From the NCBI GenBank assembly GCA_966250325.1, contig CBINGY010000007.1, forward strand, positions 59,511 through 123,510: a stretch of DNA of 64,000 nucleotides, in the 5' to 3' direction. The DNA comes from Jiulongibacter sp966250325 (GTDB taxonomy: Bacteria; Bacteroidota; Bacteroidia; Cytophagales; Spirosomataceae). The notes under the pieces were generated by a model that saw nothing but the letters and a program-made list of their open reading frames with translations, searched no databases and was not told the origin of the DNA. A program made the translations under genes and the position numbers. Of the stretch, positions 1 through 8,532 are shown one piece after another; the first letter of the stretch is position 1; every line of letters starts with the position of its first letter.

Positions 1-1
1 A

Positions 2-802
2 AGTCTGCGAGATCCTGAATTGGCTCATACGTATGGCGTAGGGCAGCAGATAAAACATGCCGTAAAAAATGGCTGCCGGGTAATCTATCTCTTTGTTGGA
101 GGCTCAGCCACAAACGATGCCGGTCTTGGTATTGCCTATGCTTTTGGCTATCGTTTTCTGGATACAAATGGGGCTGAACTTTTGCCTGGCGGCGAAACTT
201 TGGAAAAAATGGTCACTATCCAGAAACCGGAGTCTCTGCCCCATTTTGAGCTGAAAGTTATCTGTGATGTACAAAACCCGCTTTTTGGCGAGCAGGGTGC
301 TGCTTATGTGTATGCACCTCAAAAGGGAGCTGATGCGGAAATGGTAAAAAGACTGGATAAAGGCCTTCAGAATTTTGACCAGGTAGTCAAAAAGGAGCTG
401 GGAAAAGAGTTGGCTCAAATACCCGGAGCCGGAGCAGCGGGTGGGGTGCCGGCAGGTATGATGGCATTTTTCGATGCCGAGATTCTTCCAGGTGTTCAAA
501 CCATTATGAAGATTCTCAATCTGGAAGCTCAGCTTCTGGGCACCGATCTGATCATCACGGGAGAAGGTAAACTGGATAAACAGACACTTTCCGGAAAACT
601 CATCGCCGGTATTGCGGCTGCAGGTCAAAAATATGGGATTAAGGTGAGAGCCATTTGCGGTAAAAATGAGCTGACAATCGAAGAATTATCTTCGCTGGGA
701 ATCGAAAAAGCCGTTTCTCTGGTCAATGAACACACTACCACCGAAGAAGCTATGACCAAAACTGCACAGCTGCTGGAGGAGCGGGTGGGGGAGTTGTTGT
801 GA
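2..802 (+). CDS. Glycerate kinase, 5'-truncated by window edge
   Basis: The frame is open from base 2, so this is the C-terminal two thirds (about 266 residues) of a protein that is normally about 380 long. Features typical of the GlxK/GarK glycerate kinase family are visible: HTYGVGQ near the start, a GGSATNDAGLG motif, and GTDLIITGEGKLDKQT followed by GKLIAGIA in the C-terminal part. The family phosphorylates D-glycerate with ATP in the cytoplasm, in glyoxylate/hydroxypyruvate and sugar-acid catabolism. The real start lies upstream of the window; the TTG at 20 is an internal Leu codon. The next gene is convergent and only 8 nt away. Family assignment is firm; 2- versus 3-phosphoglycerate product cannot be told. 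Confidence 0.9.
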   Translation, partial: SLRDPELAHTYGVGQQIKHAVKNGCRVIYLFVGGSATNDAGLGIAYAFGYRFLDTNGAELLPGGETLEKMVTIQKPESLPHFELKVICDVQNPLFGEQGAAYVYAPQKGADAEMVKRLDKGLQNFDQVVKKELGKELAQIPGAGAAGGVPAGMMAFFDAEILPGVQTIMKILNLEAQLLGTDLIITGEGKLDKQTLSGKLIAGIAAAGQKYGIKVRAICGKNELTIEELSSLGIEKAVSLVNEHTTTEEAMTKTAQLLEERVGELL

Positions 803-810
803 GAAACCTA

Positions 811-1563
811 TTATTCCTTCTCCAGATACGCCTTTCTGTAATTCGACCAAACCTCGTAGATAGGCTGACCCTGAGAACTCAGACCGCTGTGATGCCATTG
901 CTTATCTTTTACGGCATAATCAAAGCTGAGCGAGGCTCCTACCCGTTTATCATCCCTGCTGAAGAACTCAATATGCTCGGTATATTTTCCATCTTTGGCG
1001 GTATAGGTTCCGCCGCCGGTTCCGCTGAATTCTTTGGTTTTGGAATTAAAAGCTATCCATTGAAAACGGCCACCAGCCAGTATTTTGACCGTTCTTCGGT
1101 CGCCGGGTGTCATGGGTATTAGTTCCTCTCCTCGTTTTCTTCCGGTAATTACCCAGGTACCTGTGAGGTCATCAGGGGCGGTAGCCAGCTTTTTCCAGAC
1201 TTCGGTGGTGGGTTTATCGTCAATCAGAAAGGTCATACTCAGTTCAGATTCCCCTTTGAAAACTATTTTGCAGGAAACCGTGGTGCCTACTTTTTCAGCG
1301 TCATAGGTGTTGAAATCAAAGGTTTCTGTATAATTACCTTCTTTGTCAATCGAATAAAGTCCGCCACCTGTTCCTACAAAATGATGGGTAGAAGTTTCTT
1401 TGGTAGCAAACACGAAATAGCCGTCATTGTAAATCATAACCGATTCGTGCTCAGGTACTTCTTTCCCATTGATGGTTACTACTTTCCAGGCTCCGTCAAG
1501 TGACTGTGCCGACACTGCCAGCGAAATAAGAAACAGACAGAAAAAAACCGGTATGCGTTTCAT
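811..1563 (-). CDS. Secreted two-repeat lipocalin-like protein, function unknown
   Basis: Protein of 250 residues from ATG 1563, chosen because MKRIPVFFCLFLISLAVSAQ is a classic signal peptide; the six codons upstream of it look non-coding. The mature part is two repeats of about 110 residues. Each opens with GxW (LDGAWKVV, LTGTWVIT), carries a central GTGGGxY motif (VGTGGGLY, SGTGGGTY) followed by YTE, and ends near EVW. This suggests two beta-barrel, lipocalin-like units in the periplasm or on the surface. I cannot name a ligand. It lies 54 nt downstream of hemB on the same strand and may be read through from it. Confidence 0.75.
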   Translation of the reverse strand: MKRIPVFFCLFLISLAVSAQSLDGAWKVVTINGKEVPEHESVMIYNDGYFVFATKETSTHHFVGTGGGLYSIDKEGNYTETFDFNTYDAEKVGTTVSCKIVFKGESELSMTFLIDDKPTTEVWKKLATAPDDLTGTWVITGRKRGEELIPMTPGDRRTVKILAGGRFQWIAFNSKTKEFSGTGGGTYTAKDGKYTEHIEFFSRDDKRVGASLSFDYAVKDKQWHHSGLSSQGQPIYEVWSNYRKAYLEKE

Positions 1564-1617
1564 AGGGTATTTGTTTGGCATGAAGATACTAGCAAAGCCT
1601 GATTTTTAAAAATGAGG

Positions 1618-2601
1618 TTAATGCTGGGATCTGAGAACTTTGGCCGCTTCCTTTGCAAAATACGTAAGGATAATATCTGCACCAGCCCGTTTCATGCTCA
1701 GCAACATTTCCATCATGGCTTTTTCTCCGTCAATCCACCCGTTTTGAGCGGCAGCTTTGATCATTGCGTATTCTCCCGATACGTTATAGGCCGTAATAGG
1801 TATGTCAAATTGAGATTTTAAGGCCCGAATCACATCCAGATAAGAGAATGCGGGTTTCACCATCATCATATCGGCACCTTCGTCATAATCCAGATCGGCC
1901 TCCATGATGGCCTCATTCACATTCGCCGGATTCATCTGGTAGGTTTTCTTGTCACCAAATTTCGGGGCAGAATCCAGAGCATCCCGGAATGGTCCGTAAA
2001 AGGCAGAGGCATATTTGGCGGTATAAGCCATGATACTCACATCCGTAAAACCGGCGTCATCCAAAGCTTCACGAATGGCACCAATACGGCCATCCATCAT
2101 ATCTGAAGGGCCGATAATATCTGCACCGGCTTCTGCCTGTGCCACAGCCATATCGCAAAGTATCTCCACGGTTTCGTCGTTTAGTATGATACCCTCTTCC
2201 ACGATGCCATCATGCCCGTCTGAGCTATAGGGATCCATCGCTACATCAGTCATTATCAGCAGTTCAGGAAATTCGGCCTTTACCGCCCGGATGGCTGTTA
2301 GATAAAGCGTTTCAGGATTAACACTTTCTCCTGCATATTTATCTTTTTTGGATTCGGGATAGTTGGGGAAAAGGCAGATACATTTGATGCCCAGACTCAC
2401 CACTTCCTTTAATTCTACCAGAAGTTCGTCTATTGAGAACCGGTAGATACCCGGCATAGATTTAACTTCCACCTTTTGTTTGGAACCTTCCATCACAAAC
2501 ATCGGGAAGATGAAGTCATTGACGCTCAGACTAGTCTCTGCCACCATAGCACGAATGGCGGCTGTTCTGCGGTTTCTGCGGGGTCTTCTTGTTAATTCCA
2601 T
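1618..2601 (-). CDS. hemB: Delta-aminolevulinic acid dehydratase (porphobilinogen synthase)
   Basis: Condenses two 5-aminolevulinate molecules to porphobilinogen, the second step of the common haem pathway. The N-terminus (RRPRRNRRT) and SVNDFIFPMFV are typical of HemB, and both Schiff-base lysines are visible in AYTAKYASAF and MMVKPAFSYLD. The metal site reads DVAMDPYSSDGHDG: Asp replaces the Cys triad of zinc enzymes, so it should be the Mg-dependent type. Upstream in-frame ATGs exist at 2613 and 2619, but a TAATTTTG promoter element at 2622-2629 would put the RNA start near or after them, so I prefer ATG 2601 (327 residues). The enzyme fits the several haem proteins encoded in this window. 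Confidence 0.96.
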   Translation of the reverse strand: MELTRRPRRNRRTAAIRAMVAETSLSVNDFIFPMFVMEGSKQKVEVKSMPGIYRFSIDELLVELKEVVSLGIKCICLFPNYPESKKDKYAGESVNPETLYLTAIRAVKAEFPELLIMTDVAMDPYSSDGHDGIVEEGIILNDETVEILCDMAVAQAEAGADIIGPSDMMDGRIGAIREALDDAGFTDVSIMAYTAKYASAFYGPFRDALDSAPKFGDKKTYQMNPANVNEAIMEADLDYDEGADMMMVKPAFSYLDVIRALKSQFDIPITAYNVSGEYAMIKAAAQNGWIDGEKAMMEMLLSMKRAGADIILTYFAKEAAKVLRSQH

Positions 2602-2621
2602 GCGGTTTTTCATTTGCATCG

Positions 2622-2629
2622 CAAAATTA
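2622..2629 (-). promoter_or_regulatory. Promoter -7 element for hemB (TAATTTTG)
   Basis: On the minus strand this is an exact match to the Bacteroidota -7 consensus TAnnTTTG, 20 nt upstream of ATG 2601. No TTG at the usual 17-23 nt spacing is visible, so the -33 part is unsupported. Confidence 0.4.
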
Positions 2630-2712
2630 AGGAAATCAATGGGTAAACGGCCCCCATAAACCAGATGAATAAAATAGAAGTAATTTTGTCAAAACATTCA
2701 CCCTTGAAAATC

Positions 2713-3477
2713 ATGTATCGATCAGAAATTGAGAACTGGGCTATTCATCACGGTAAGCAGGCTCGCCTGGTTTTAGCCGTCTCAGAAATTGGCAGGCTTA
2801 CTATAGCCTTTTTACTAGGTGCCGGTCTGGGTTTTGGGTTTGATCTCAATGAAGTCCTGATTCTTGTAATTGCAGTGATCTCCCTGTTTTTGGTGGCAGT
2901 TAAAATGCCAATTTCCAAAAGAAATTTTAGCCTTTTCCTGCCTATAGCGGGGGTGCTTTTCATGTGCTCCTGGTTACTGGCTGGTTTAGGAGGAACACTC
3001 CTTCATGGCTCCGAGGGTCTCCAGACTGGTTCGCAGCAACTGATGGCAGGGGATCAGACGACTGGGGTGAAATCGGGACTTCTGGATGAGGTACTGGAAA
3101 ATCAGGAAAAGAAGATACCGGAAATGACCATGAAAACCCGTAAAGTGAAAGCGGGGCTGCCGGGTTGGGTAAGACTTATATACGTACTTGGCTTTCTGGT
3201 AAGCCTGGTATTGACCTATTATTCGCTCATTCTTGCCTGCTCTCTGAGCTGCAGTGGTTATGGATTTTTTGCCGTGCTGGCATTTATAATGGCATTTGGC
3301 GTACTCTCTACAGGGATTTATTTTCTCATAAAGGCATTCCGCAAAAAAGCAAAACCTTACCGGCAGATGGAGAAAAAGGAACGTAAAAAAGAGTGGAAGA
3401 ATTTTTTCCTTACCTGGCTGGTAACTTCAGCGGTAATAGCCCTGACCATTCTTATCGGAAATCTGGCGGGAGGATAA
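2713..3477 (+). CDS. Multi-pass membrane protein, function unknown
   Basis: Protein of 254 residues if started at ATG 2713 (MYRSEIENW). An in-frame ATG at 2665 would add 16 residues, but a TAATTTTG -7-like element at 2681-2688 between the two favours the later start. I see five or six hydrophobic segments: two or three in the first 100 residues, a soluble loop of roughly 60 residues containing KKIPEMTMKTRKVKAG, then two helices and a last one (FLTWLVTSAVIALTILIGNL) after a very basic stretch (RKKAKPYRQMEKKERKKEW). Family not recognised. It is divergent from hemB, with about 110 nt between starts. Confidence 0.7.
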   Translation: MYRSEIENWAIHHGKQARLVLAVSEIGRLTIAFLLGAGLGFGFDLNEVLILVIAVISLFLVAVKMPISKRNFSLFLPIAGVLFMCSWLLAGLGGTLLHGSEGLQTGSQQLMAGDQTTGVKSGLLDEVLENQEKKIPEMTMKTRKVKAGLPGWVRLIYVLGFLVSLVLTYYSLILACSLSCSGYGFFAVLAFIMAFGVLSTGIYFLIKAFRKKAKPYRQMEKKERKKEWKNFFLTWLVTSAVIALTILIGNLAGG

Positions 3478-3642
3478 CTTTTATTTAACCGGTGGTAGCT
3501 ACCCGCTTTTGTCTCAGATCAGAGGGTTCCTAATAGTCTGGTTTTACAACCTATTGGTCGTACAAAATAGAACTATTATAGGATTTTGTTGTTTTTTGAG
3601 GGCGTGATTTTTTAATTCGGGTCATATTAAACCATAAAAACA

Positions 3643-3978
3643 ATGAAATCACTCCTTAGTCTTGTCTTTGTATTTGGCTGTTTAACAGCATTTTCACAGA
3701 ATCCAATTGATGGAAACTGGAAAGGTACCCGGGAAACTCCTAATGGTACTTTTGAAATTACCTATACCTTTAAAGTGGAGGGCAATCAACTTACCGGTCT
3801 CTGGAAAACTCAGTTTGGAGAAGTAGCGATTGAGAACGGGAAAGTAGATGGGAAGAAAATTTCGTATACCATCTCTTTCAATGAAATGACCATTGAAAAT
3901 ACAGGCGAACTAGTGAATGATAATGAGATTTTGGTTCGCAATGAACGGGGAGAAATGAAGCTCAGCAGAGTCAATTAA
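3643..3978 (+). CDS. Small secreted beta-rich protein, function unknown
   Basis: 111 residues with a signal peptide (MKSLLSLVFVFGCLTAFSQ). The mature part, beginning DGNWKGT and running through TYTFKVEGNQLTGLW to GEMKLSRVN, has the alternating pattern of a single small beta-barrel of a type frequent among secreted Bacteroidota proteins. GxW near the start resembles the units in the protein at 811-1563. It is probably a single transcription unit, since a terminator follows 17 nt after the stop. No function can be assigned. Confidence 0.7.
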   Translation: MKSLLSLVFVFGCLTAFSQNPIDGNWKGTRETPNGTFEITYTFKVEGNQLTGLWKTQFGEVAIENGKVDGKKISYTISFNEMTIENTGELVNDNEILVRNERGEMKLSRVN

Positions 3979-3994
3979 ATTTAAACTTATCAGG

Positions 3995-4023
3995 AAAAGG
4001 CTGCTTCTAAATGGCAGCCTTTT
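3995..4023. terminator. Rho-independent terminator, bidirectional
   Basis: Perfect 10-bp inverted repeat AAAAGGCTGC / GCAGCCTTTT with a 9-nt loop, lying between two convergent genes (stops at 3978 and 4047). A/T tracts on both sides allow use on either strand. Confidence 0.85.
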
Positions 4024-4046
4024 ATTTCTTGTTCTGAAAAATACGA

Positions 4047-5540
4047 TTACAAGATCACACTCAACGTAAGGGAGATCATGGCCATTAGAAATAAAATGCC
4101 TACCAGGGGTAAAACAAACCTGAGCCATTTGTTATAGCCTACATTCACTACAGTAAGCGAGGCCAGAATTAGCCCTGTAGGACTAATAAAGGCAAACACC
4201 CCCTGTCCGAATTGGTAAGCGTTGACAATGATTTCCCGGTCAATACCTACCACATCGGCCAAAGGGGCAAAGACTGGCATGGTTAATACCGCCATACCTG
4301 AAGACGAGGAAATAAAAAGGGCCAATCCAATGTATAAAAAGTATAAAAGGTTAATAAACAAGGGTTTTGGCATTCCATCTACAGCCACTGAGCTATAGTA
4401 TAATAGCGTATCTGAGATTTGGCCTTGCTCCATGAGTACCGTGATCCCTCGGGCAATTCCGATAATGAGAGCTACTGATAACAAATCAGCAGAGCCGCTT
4501 ACAAAGGATTTAACAAAGGTTCGCTCACCAGCCCCTTGTACAAAACCTATACAAACTGCTCCGGCAAAAAAGACCGTGGTCATTTCCAGAAACCACCACT
4601 CCAGACTGGAAACGCCATATATCATCAGAACAAAACACGAAGTAAAAAGGGCCAGAATAAGTTTCTGACGATTTGTGAGTGCAGGAGCCTCACTCAAATC
4701 AGCCCGGATAAAAGCGGCTTCAATCTCTGATTTCTGATCTGCAATAATGGAAAGCGAGGGGTCTTTTCGTACTTTTCGGGCATATCTGAGGATGTAACTA
4801 AGGCAAACAGCGAGTCCGATAAAGAGAAAGGTGATCCGGGAGTTGATGCCGGTGATCCAGTTAATCCCGGCGGTATCTGAGGCAATGATTGTTGAAAACG
4901 GATTTACGGTACTGGCCATGGTGCCTATGCTGGAGCCTATATAGATGCATGCTATCGCGACCATCGCATCATATCCCGCCGCCAGAAAAACCGGGACCAG
5001 AATGGGATAGAAGGCAATAGTTTCTTCGGCTAGACCGAAAGTGGTACCTCCCGCCGCAATTAGGCTGGTAATGAGGATGATGAGAAGATATTCTTTGCCT
5101 TTAAGCAGTCTGGAAAGACTGGCTACACCACTGTCAAAGGCTCCGGAGCTGTTCACTACGCCGATAGCCCCTCCTAGAATTAAAACAAAAAGAATCACAT
5201 CAAAGGCCTGAGTAATCCCTTTGAGCGGGGCCTGAACCAAATTAAGAAAACCCTGAGGCTTAGATTCGGTAAAATGGTAGGTTCCGGGAATTCCAATGGG
5301 CTTCCAGATGTCGCCATTGACAAACTTTTCAAGAGAAATAGAAATTCCCAGAGTATTCAGGGTTTCCTGAGTACCTGGCAGCGTAGCGGGTTTGCTCCCG
5401 GAAACCACAAACTGTTTGGAAGATTCCTGATACGTAAGCCGGTCAAACTCACCCGATGGCAGAATCCAGGTAAGCAGGGCCACCAGCACGGCGATTATCA
5501 ACAGGGTACTATGGGCTGTAGGAAATCTGAAGGAGGTCAT
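4047..5540 (-). CDS. YfcC-family (DcuC-like) membrane carrier
   Basis: Integral membrane protein of 497 residues with about 12 hydrophobic segments, the usual size for the YfcC / C4-dicarboxylate carrier-like family (PF03606). Family features are the first helix followed by a periplasmic loop with LPSGEFDR, the GGTTFGLAEETIAFYPILVP signature, and SIGTMASTVNPFST near residue 220. Members are proposed to carry C4-dicarboxylates, arginine/ornithine or short peptides; the substrate here cannot be told. A -7-like box (TATTTTCG on the minus strand, 5561-5568) lies about 20 nt upstream of ATG 5540. The gene appears to stand alone. Confidence 0.88.
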   Translation of the reverse strand: MTSFRFPTAHSTLLIIAVLVALLTWILPSGEFDRLTYQESSKQFVVSGSKPATLPGTQETLNTLGISISLEKFVNGDIWKPIGIPGTYHFTESKPQGFLNLVQAPLKGITQAFDVILFVLILGGAIGVVNSSGAFDSGVASLSRLLKGKEYLLIILITSLIAAGGTTFGLAEETIAFYPILVPVFLAAGYDAMVAIACIYIGSSIGTMASTVNPFSTIIASDTAGINWITGINSRITFLFIGLAVCLSYILRYARKVRKDPSLSIIADQKSEIEAAFIRADLSEAPALTNRQKLILALFTSCFVLMIYGVSSLEWWFLEMTTVFFAGAVCIGFVQGAGERTFVKSFVSGSADLLSVALIIGIARGITVLMEQGQISDTLLYYSSVAVDGMPKPLFINLLYFLYIGLALFISSSSGMAVLTMPVFAPLADVVGIDREIIVNAYQFGQGVFAFISPTGLILASLTVVNVGYNKWLRFVLPLVGILFLMAMISLTLSVIL

Positions 5541-5586
5541 AGGCAGGGCTTAGATTTGTCCGAAAATAGGAATTATTCCAAAAAGA

Positions 5587-5611
5587 AAACCCCGAAGCAG
5601 TTCCGGGGTTT
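5587..5611 (-). terminator. Rho-independent terminator of the response-regulator gene
   Basis: AAACCCCG / CGGGGTTT stem with a 9-nt loop, followed on the minus strand by TTTTCTTTTT. It lies 23 nt beyond the stop at 5634 and just upstream of the YfcC gene. Confidence 0.8.
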
Positions 5612-5633
5612 GTATGTTCGTATATTCTAACAG

Positions 5634-6797
5634 TTAGATACCGAGACCGGCATATAACTTCACTTCATCTACCTGAATCACATCGCCGCACATGATCACC
5701 AGCCGTTCTACTACGTTCCTTAGCTCACGCACGTTACCGGTCCAAGGAAGTTTTTTCATTTGCTCCATGGCCTCCCGGGAGAAGCTTTTTGGCGAGTCGC
5801 CGTATTCCTCCGAGACATCCTGAAGGAATTTATCACATAAAAGAGGAATATCTTCGGTGCGTTCGGCCAATGCCGGAACGTGAATAGGAATCACATTCAA
5901 ACGGTGAAAAAGGTCTTCTCTGAATTCCCCTTCGGCAATGGCCTTTTTCAGGTCTTTGTTTGTGGCAGCCAATACCCGCACATTTATTTTTACCTCTTTT
6001 TCACCACCTACACGGGTAATTTTGCCTTCCTGTAGGGCTCTCAAAACTTTGGCCTGTGCAGAAAGACTCATATCACCGATTTCGTCCAGAAAAAGGGTGC
6101 CGCCATCTGCCTGCTCAAATTTCCCGATACGCTGTTTAATAGCCGATGTGAAAGCACCTTTTTCGTGACCAAAAAGCTCAGATTCAATCAGTTCTGACGG
6201 AATGGCCGCACAGTTGACCTCAATCAGTTGCTTTTTAAAGCGGTTTGATTTTTCATGGATTTGCTTGGCTACCATCTCTTTACCAGAGCCATTGGGCCCT
6301 GTAATAAGTACTCTGGCCTCTGTGGGAGCTACCCGGTCAATGGTTTCTTTGACCTTATGAATGGCCATTGATTCACCCACAATTTCATTTTTTTTGTAAA
6401 CTCGTTTCTTGAGTGTTTTGATCACCTCCACGTCATTGGCCTTTTCAATGGCGTTTCGTACGGTTACCAGCAGGCGGTTGAGATCGGGTGGTTTGGTGAT
6501 GAAATCGAAGGCTCCTCGTTTGGTAGCTTCTACGGCATTTTCTACGTTTCCGAAGGCTGAAACCATCACAAACTGCGTAATGCATCCTTCCTCTTTGGCC
6601 TTCAACAGCACATCTAGACCTTCAAGTTTGGGCATCTTAATATCACAAAGAGCTACATCATAGGGAGATCCGAGAACCATATCGAGGCCTTCCTGGCCGT
6701 CTCGGGCTTCGTCTACATCGTAACCTTCATATTCCAGTATGTCTCTCAGAGCATCGCGGATACTCTTTTCGTCATCAATAACTAGGATTTTTGGCAT
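5634..6797 (-). CDS. Sigma-54-type AAA+ response regulator, no HTH, GAFTSA loop
   Basis: 387 residues. A receiver domain (about 1-118) has acidic residues D8/D9, phospho-acceptor D52 (CDIKMPK) and the conserved K102 (ITKPP). An AAA+ domain (about 140-380) has Walker A GPNGSGKE (167-174), Walker B TLFLDE (234-239) and the REDLFHRLNVI segment. The sigma-54 contact loop reads GAFTSA (214-219) instead of GAFTGA. The protein stops right after the AAA+ C-terminal subdomain (NVVERLVIMCGDVI...), so the usual Fis-type HTH is absent. It should therefore act without binding DNA itself, either as an enhancer-independent sigma-54 activator or in a changed role. No histidine kinase gene is adjacent. Confidence 0.93.
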   Translation of the reverse strand: MPKILVIDDEKSIRDALRDILEYEGYDVDEARDGQEGLDMVLGSPYDVALCDIKMPKLEGLDVLLKAKEEGCITQFVMVSAFGNVENAVEATKRGAFDFITKPPDLNRLLVTVRNAIEKANDVEVIKTLKKRVYKKNEIVGESMAIHKVKETIDRVAPTEARVLITGPNGSGKEMVAKQIHEKSNRFKKQLIEVNCAAIPSELIESELFGHEKGAFTSAIKQRIGKFEQADGGTLFLDEIGDMSLSAQAKVLRALQEGKITRVGGEKEVKINVRVLAATNKDLKKAIAEGEFREDLFHRLNVIPIHVPALAERTEDIPLLCDKFLQDVSEEYGDSPKSFSREAMEQMKKLPWTGNVRELRNVVERLVIMCGDVIQVDEVKLYAGLGI

Positions 6798-6991
6798 AGG
6801 GACTTGTTTGTAGTAGTTAGCTCAAAAGCACGTATTTAAGTTGGTGTGCAAGTTAATAAATTTTCTTTCAAAGCGATTCATTTCTCAATTAAGACAGGGA
6901 AATTGAGGAGGGTCACCAAAAAAATATGTTAAATATTTAGTAAACGGTACAATTCTTGTAAAAGGAAAGGAGATAAGTCAGGAAATAGAAA

Positions 6992-7801
6992 ATGAATAAC
7001 CAGGTGATCAGGTTGACCATACTCATAGGTATGGTGCTATTGGCAACCACTTCATGCAGGAAGAAGAAAAAAGAGATTGACCCCTTCAAAGACGGAGCGG
7101 CCTATCCACTTCTGGCTATTTCTGATGAAAACGGCAATACCATCCGTGATTTCGAGTATGTTCAGAATAACCTGATGAGGATTTACAACCTGGATAATCC
7201 CAAAACAACCTTCGTTTTCAGATACAACGACAAAGATCAGGTGGATTACATGGAGGTTACCAATGCCAATGAGCTGGAGAAAATAAGAGTGAATTTTACG
7301 TATGACGAGAAAGGTTACGTAGAAGAAACCAGAACTTCAGTAGCGGGCATTCCGATTATGCGAAATGTGTTTACGTTAAGTGAAAATAAAATAACTCATG
7401 TGAATACGTATGTGGACCTCTTTGGGCAATCTGTTCAGGGACTTACCCGTGTAGAGTACACCGGGGATAACGTGAGTAAAGTATACACCAGAATGGCCGA
7501 CGAACCAGAGATGCTGGCTTTTGTGGGCGATAGTTATGATAACAAACCTCAGTTTAGCCCCAAAGTCTATAAAATAGCAGCACTCGGCTTTGTGGGGCTT
7601 GATAATAACTTCTTTAGCTTTTTCAGCAAGAATAATCTGCTTTCAGGAAAAATTTACAACGAGAAAGGTGAGCTGGATCAAAAAACGAAAATCGTTTTTG
7701 ACTACGATAAAGACGGTTTACCAAAAACCTCAGAAAATACAATTGAAAAGGATGGGAAAACAATGACACGGAATCTGAAGTATCAGTTTTTGCGTGATTG
7801 A
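6992..7801 (+). CDS. Lipoprotein with YD-like repeats, function unknown
   Basis: 269 residues. The N-terminus has a hydrophobic signal and a lipobox ending at C22 (LLATTSC), followed by a very basic RKKKK. The body contains strands of the form FRYNDKDQVDYM, FTYDEKGYVEE and FDYDKDGLPKTSE, reminiscent of RHS/YD beta repeats seen in Bacteroidota cell-surface proteins. It is preceded by an AT-rich region of about 190 nt and ends at a shared terminator. No enzymatic motif is visible. Confidence 0.72.
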   Translation: MNNQVIRLTILIGMVLLATTSCRKKKKEIDPFKDGAAYPLLAISDENGNTIRDFEYVQNNLMRIYNLDNPKTTFVFRYNDKDQVDYMEVTNANELEKIRVNFTYDEKGYVEETRTSVAGIPIMRNVFTLSENKITHVNTYVDLFGQSVQGLTRVEYTGDNVSKVYTRMADEPEMLAFVGDSYDNKPQFSPKVYKIAALGFVGLDNNFFSFFSKNNLLSGKIYNEKGELDQKTKIVFDYDKDGLPKTSENTIEKDGKTMTRNLKYQFLRD

Positions 7802-7837
7802 TTTATTGTGCAACGCATCTAATAATCCGGTGTACAA

Positions 7838-7862
7838 AAGAGGCAGCCTCAAGCTGCCTCTT
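7838..7862. terminator. Terminator between convergent genes
   Basis: Perfect 10-bp stem AAGAGGCAGC / GCTGCCTCTT with a 5-nt loop. The T-run is better on the minus strand (CTCTTTTG), so it mainly serves the haem-binding gene at 7895; it may also stop the plus-strand gene. Confidence 0.8.
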
Positions 7863-7894
7863 ACCGTTTCCGGCTCTTATTTTTCCCAAAGTTT

Positions 7895-8398
7895 TTATCT
7901 CGCTGGCCGCTTTGGTGGAGTTAAATCGATGGTACTGTCGGCTTCCATTTGTGCCCGGATATCCTGAGCCCAGGAAATAAGAGCTACTTTTTCTTCTTCA
8001 GAAAGTGCTGCATCGCGATGAATGAGCGTGTAAGATTTCAGTGGCATCTCATTTTCTTCTACCATTTCCACCAGTTCTTCCAGTTTGTGCCATTTTACCC
8101 AATCGGGGTTATAGGCGGCAAACTCAGATAGGTTAAAGTGCTTTTTACCATCTTCCACATGCTCTGCCAGAAACCAGGCTACTGGCTGGAAATTGGCGTA
8201 CCAGGGATATTTCGTAGTGTTCGTGTGACAGTCATTACAGGCTTTGTCCAGGATCAACTTTACGTTATCAGGTACGGGGTAAAGTGTGCTAATGTCATTG
8301 GTGGAAGGCCCTTCGGAAATATTTTTTTCAGGTTTGAAAAACTGGATGATTATAAGGACCACCAGTAAGGCTAAAAGAATTTTCTTAATCATCGCCAT
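7895..8398 (-). CDS. Membrane-anchored haem-binding (CxxCH) protein
   Basis: 167 residues from ATG 8398, preferred over the upstream in-frame codon because MAMIKKILLALLVVLIIIQFF is then an N-terminal membrane anchor. A single c-type haem motif, CNDCH, follows about 45 residues later in the context TKYPWYANFQPVAWFLAEHV, which is characteristic of the small Bacteroidota haem-binding domain family (PF14376-like). Conserved later features are WVKWHKLEEL and LISWAQDIRAQ. It probably faces the periplasm and carries electrons or senses redox state. It joins two later proteins in the window that also have CxxCH motifs. Confidence 0.85.
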   Translation of the reverse strand: MAMIKKILLALLVVLIIIQFFKPEKNISEGPSTNDISTLYPVPDNVKLILDKACNDCHTNTTKYPWYANFQPVAWFLAEHVEDGKKHFNLSEFAAYNPDWVKWHKLEELVEMVEENEMPLKSYTLIHRDAALSEEEKVALISWAQDIRAQMEADSTIDLTPPKRPAR

Positions 8399-8532
8399 GA
8401 ATCGGTTAAGGGTTAACTTTTGATTAGCATTTTTTAGGACCTCAAAATAAGTCAAATTTATCAAAGAATGCTTCTAAATTATTCAAGCCTCTTTTTGTTA
8501 TGATTTGACAAGAAACCGGGTGGCGAGATAGT

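Noticed and set aside
104..628. Long minus-strand frame opposite the glycerate kinase gene
   Set aside because: No start or family signal; it is the antisense shadow of a clear kinase.
5274..5630. Plus-strand frame opposite the YfcC carrier start
   Set aside because: Crosses a terminator and the carrier's promoter region; no recognisable protein.
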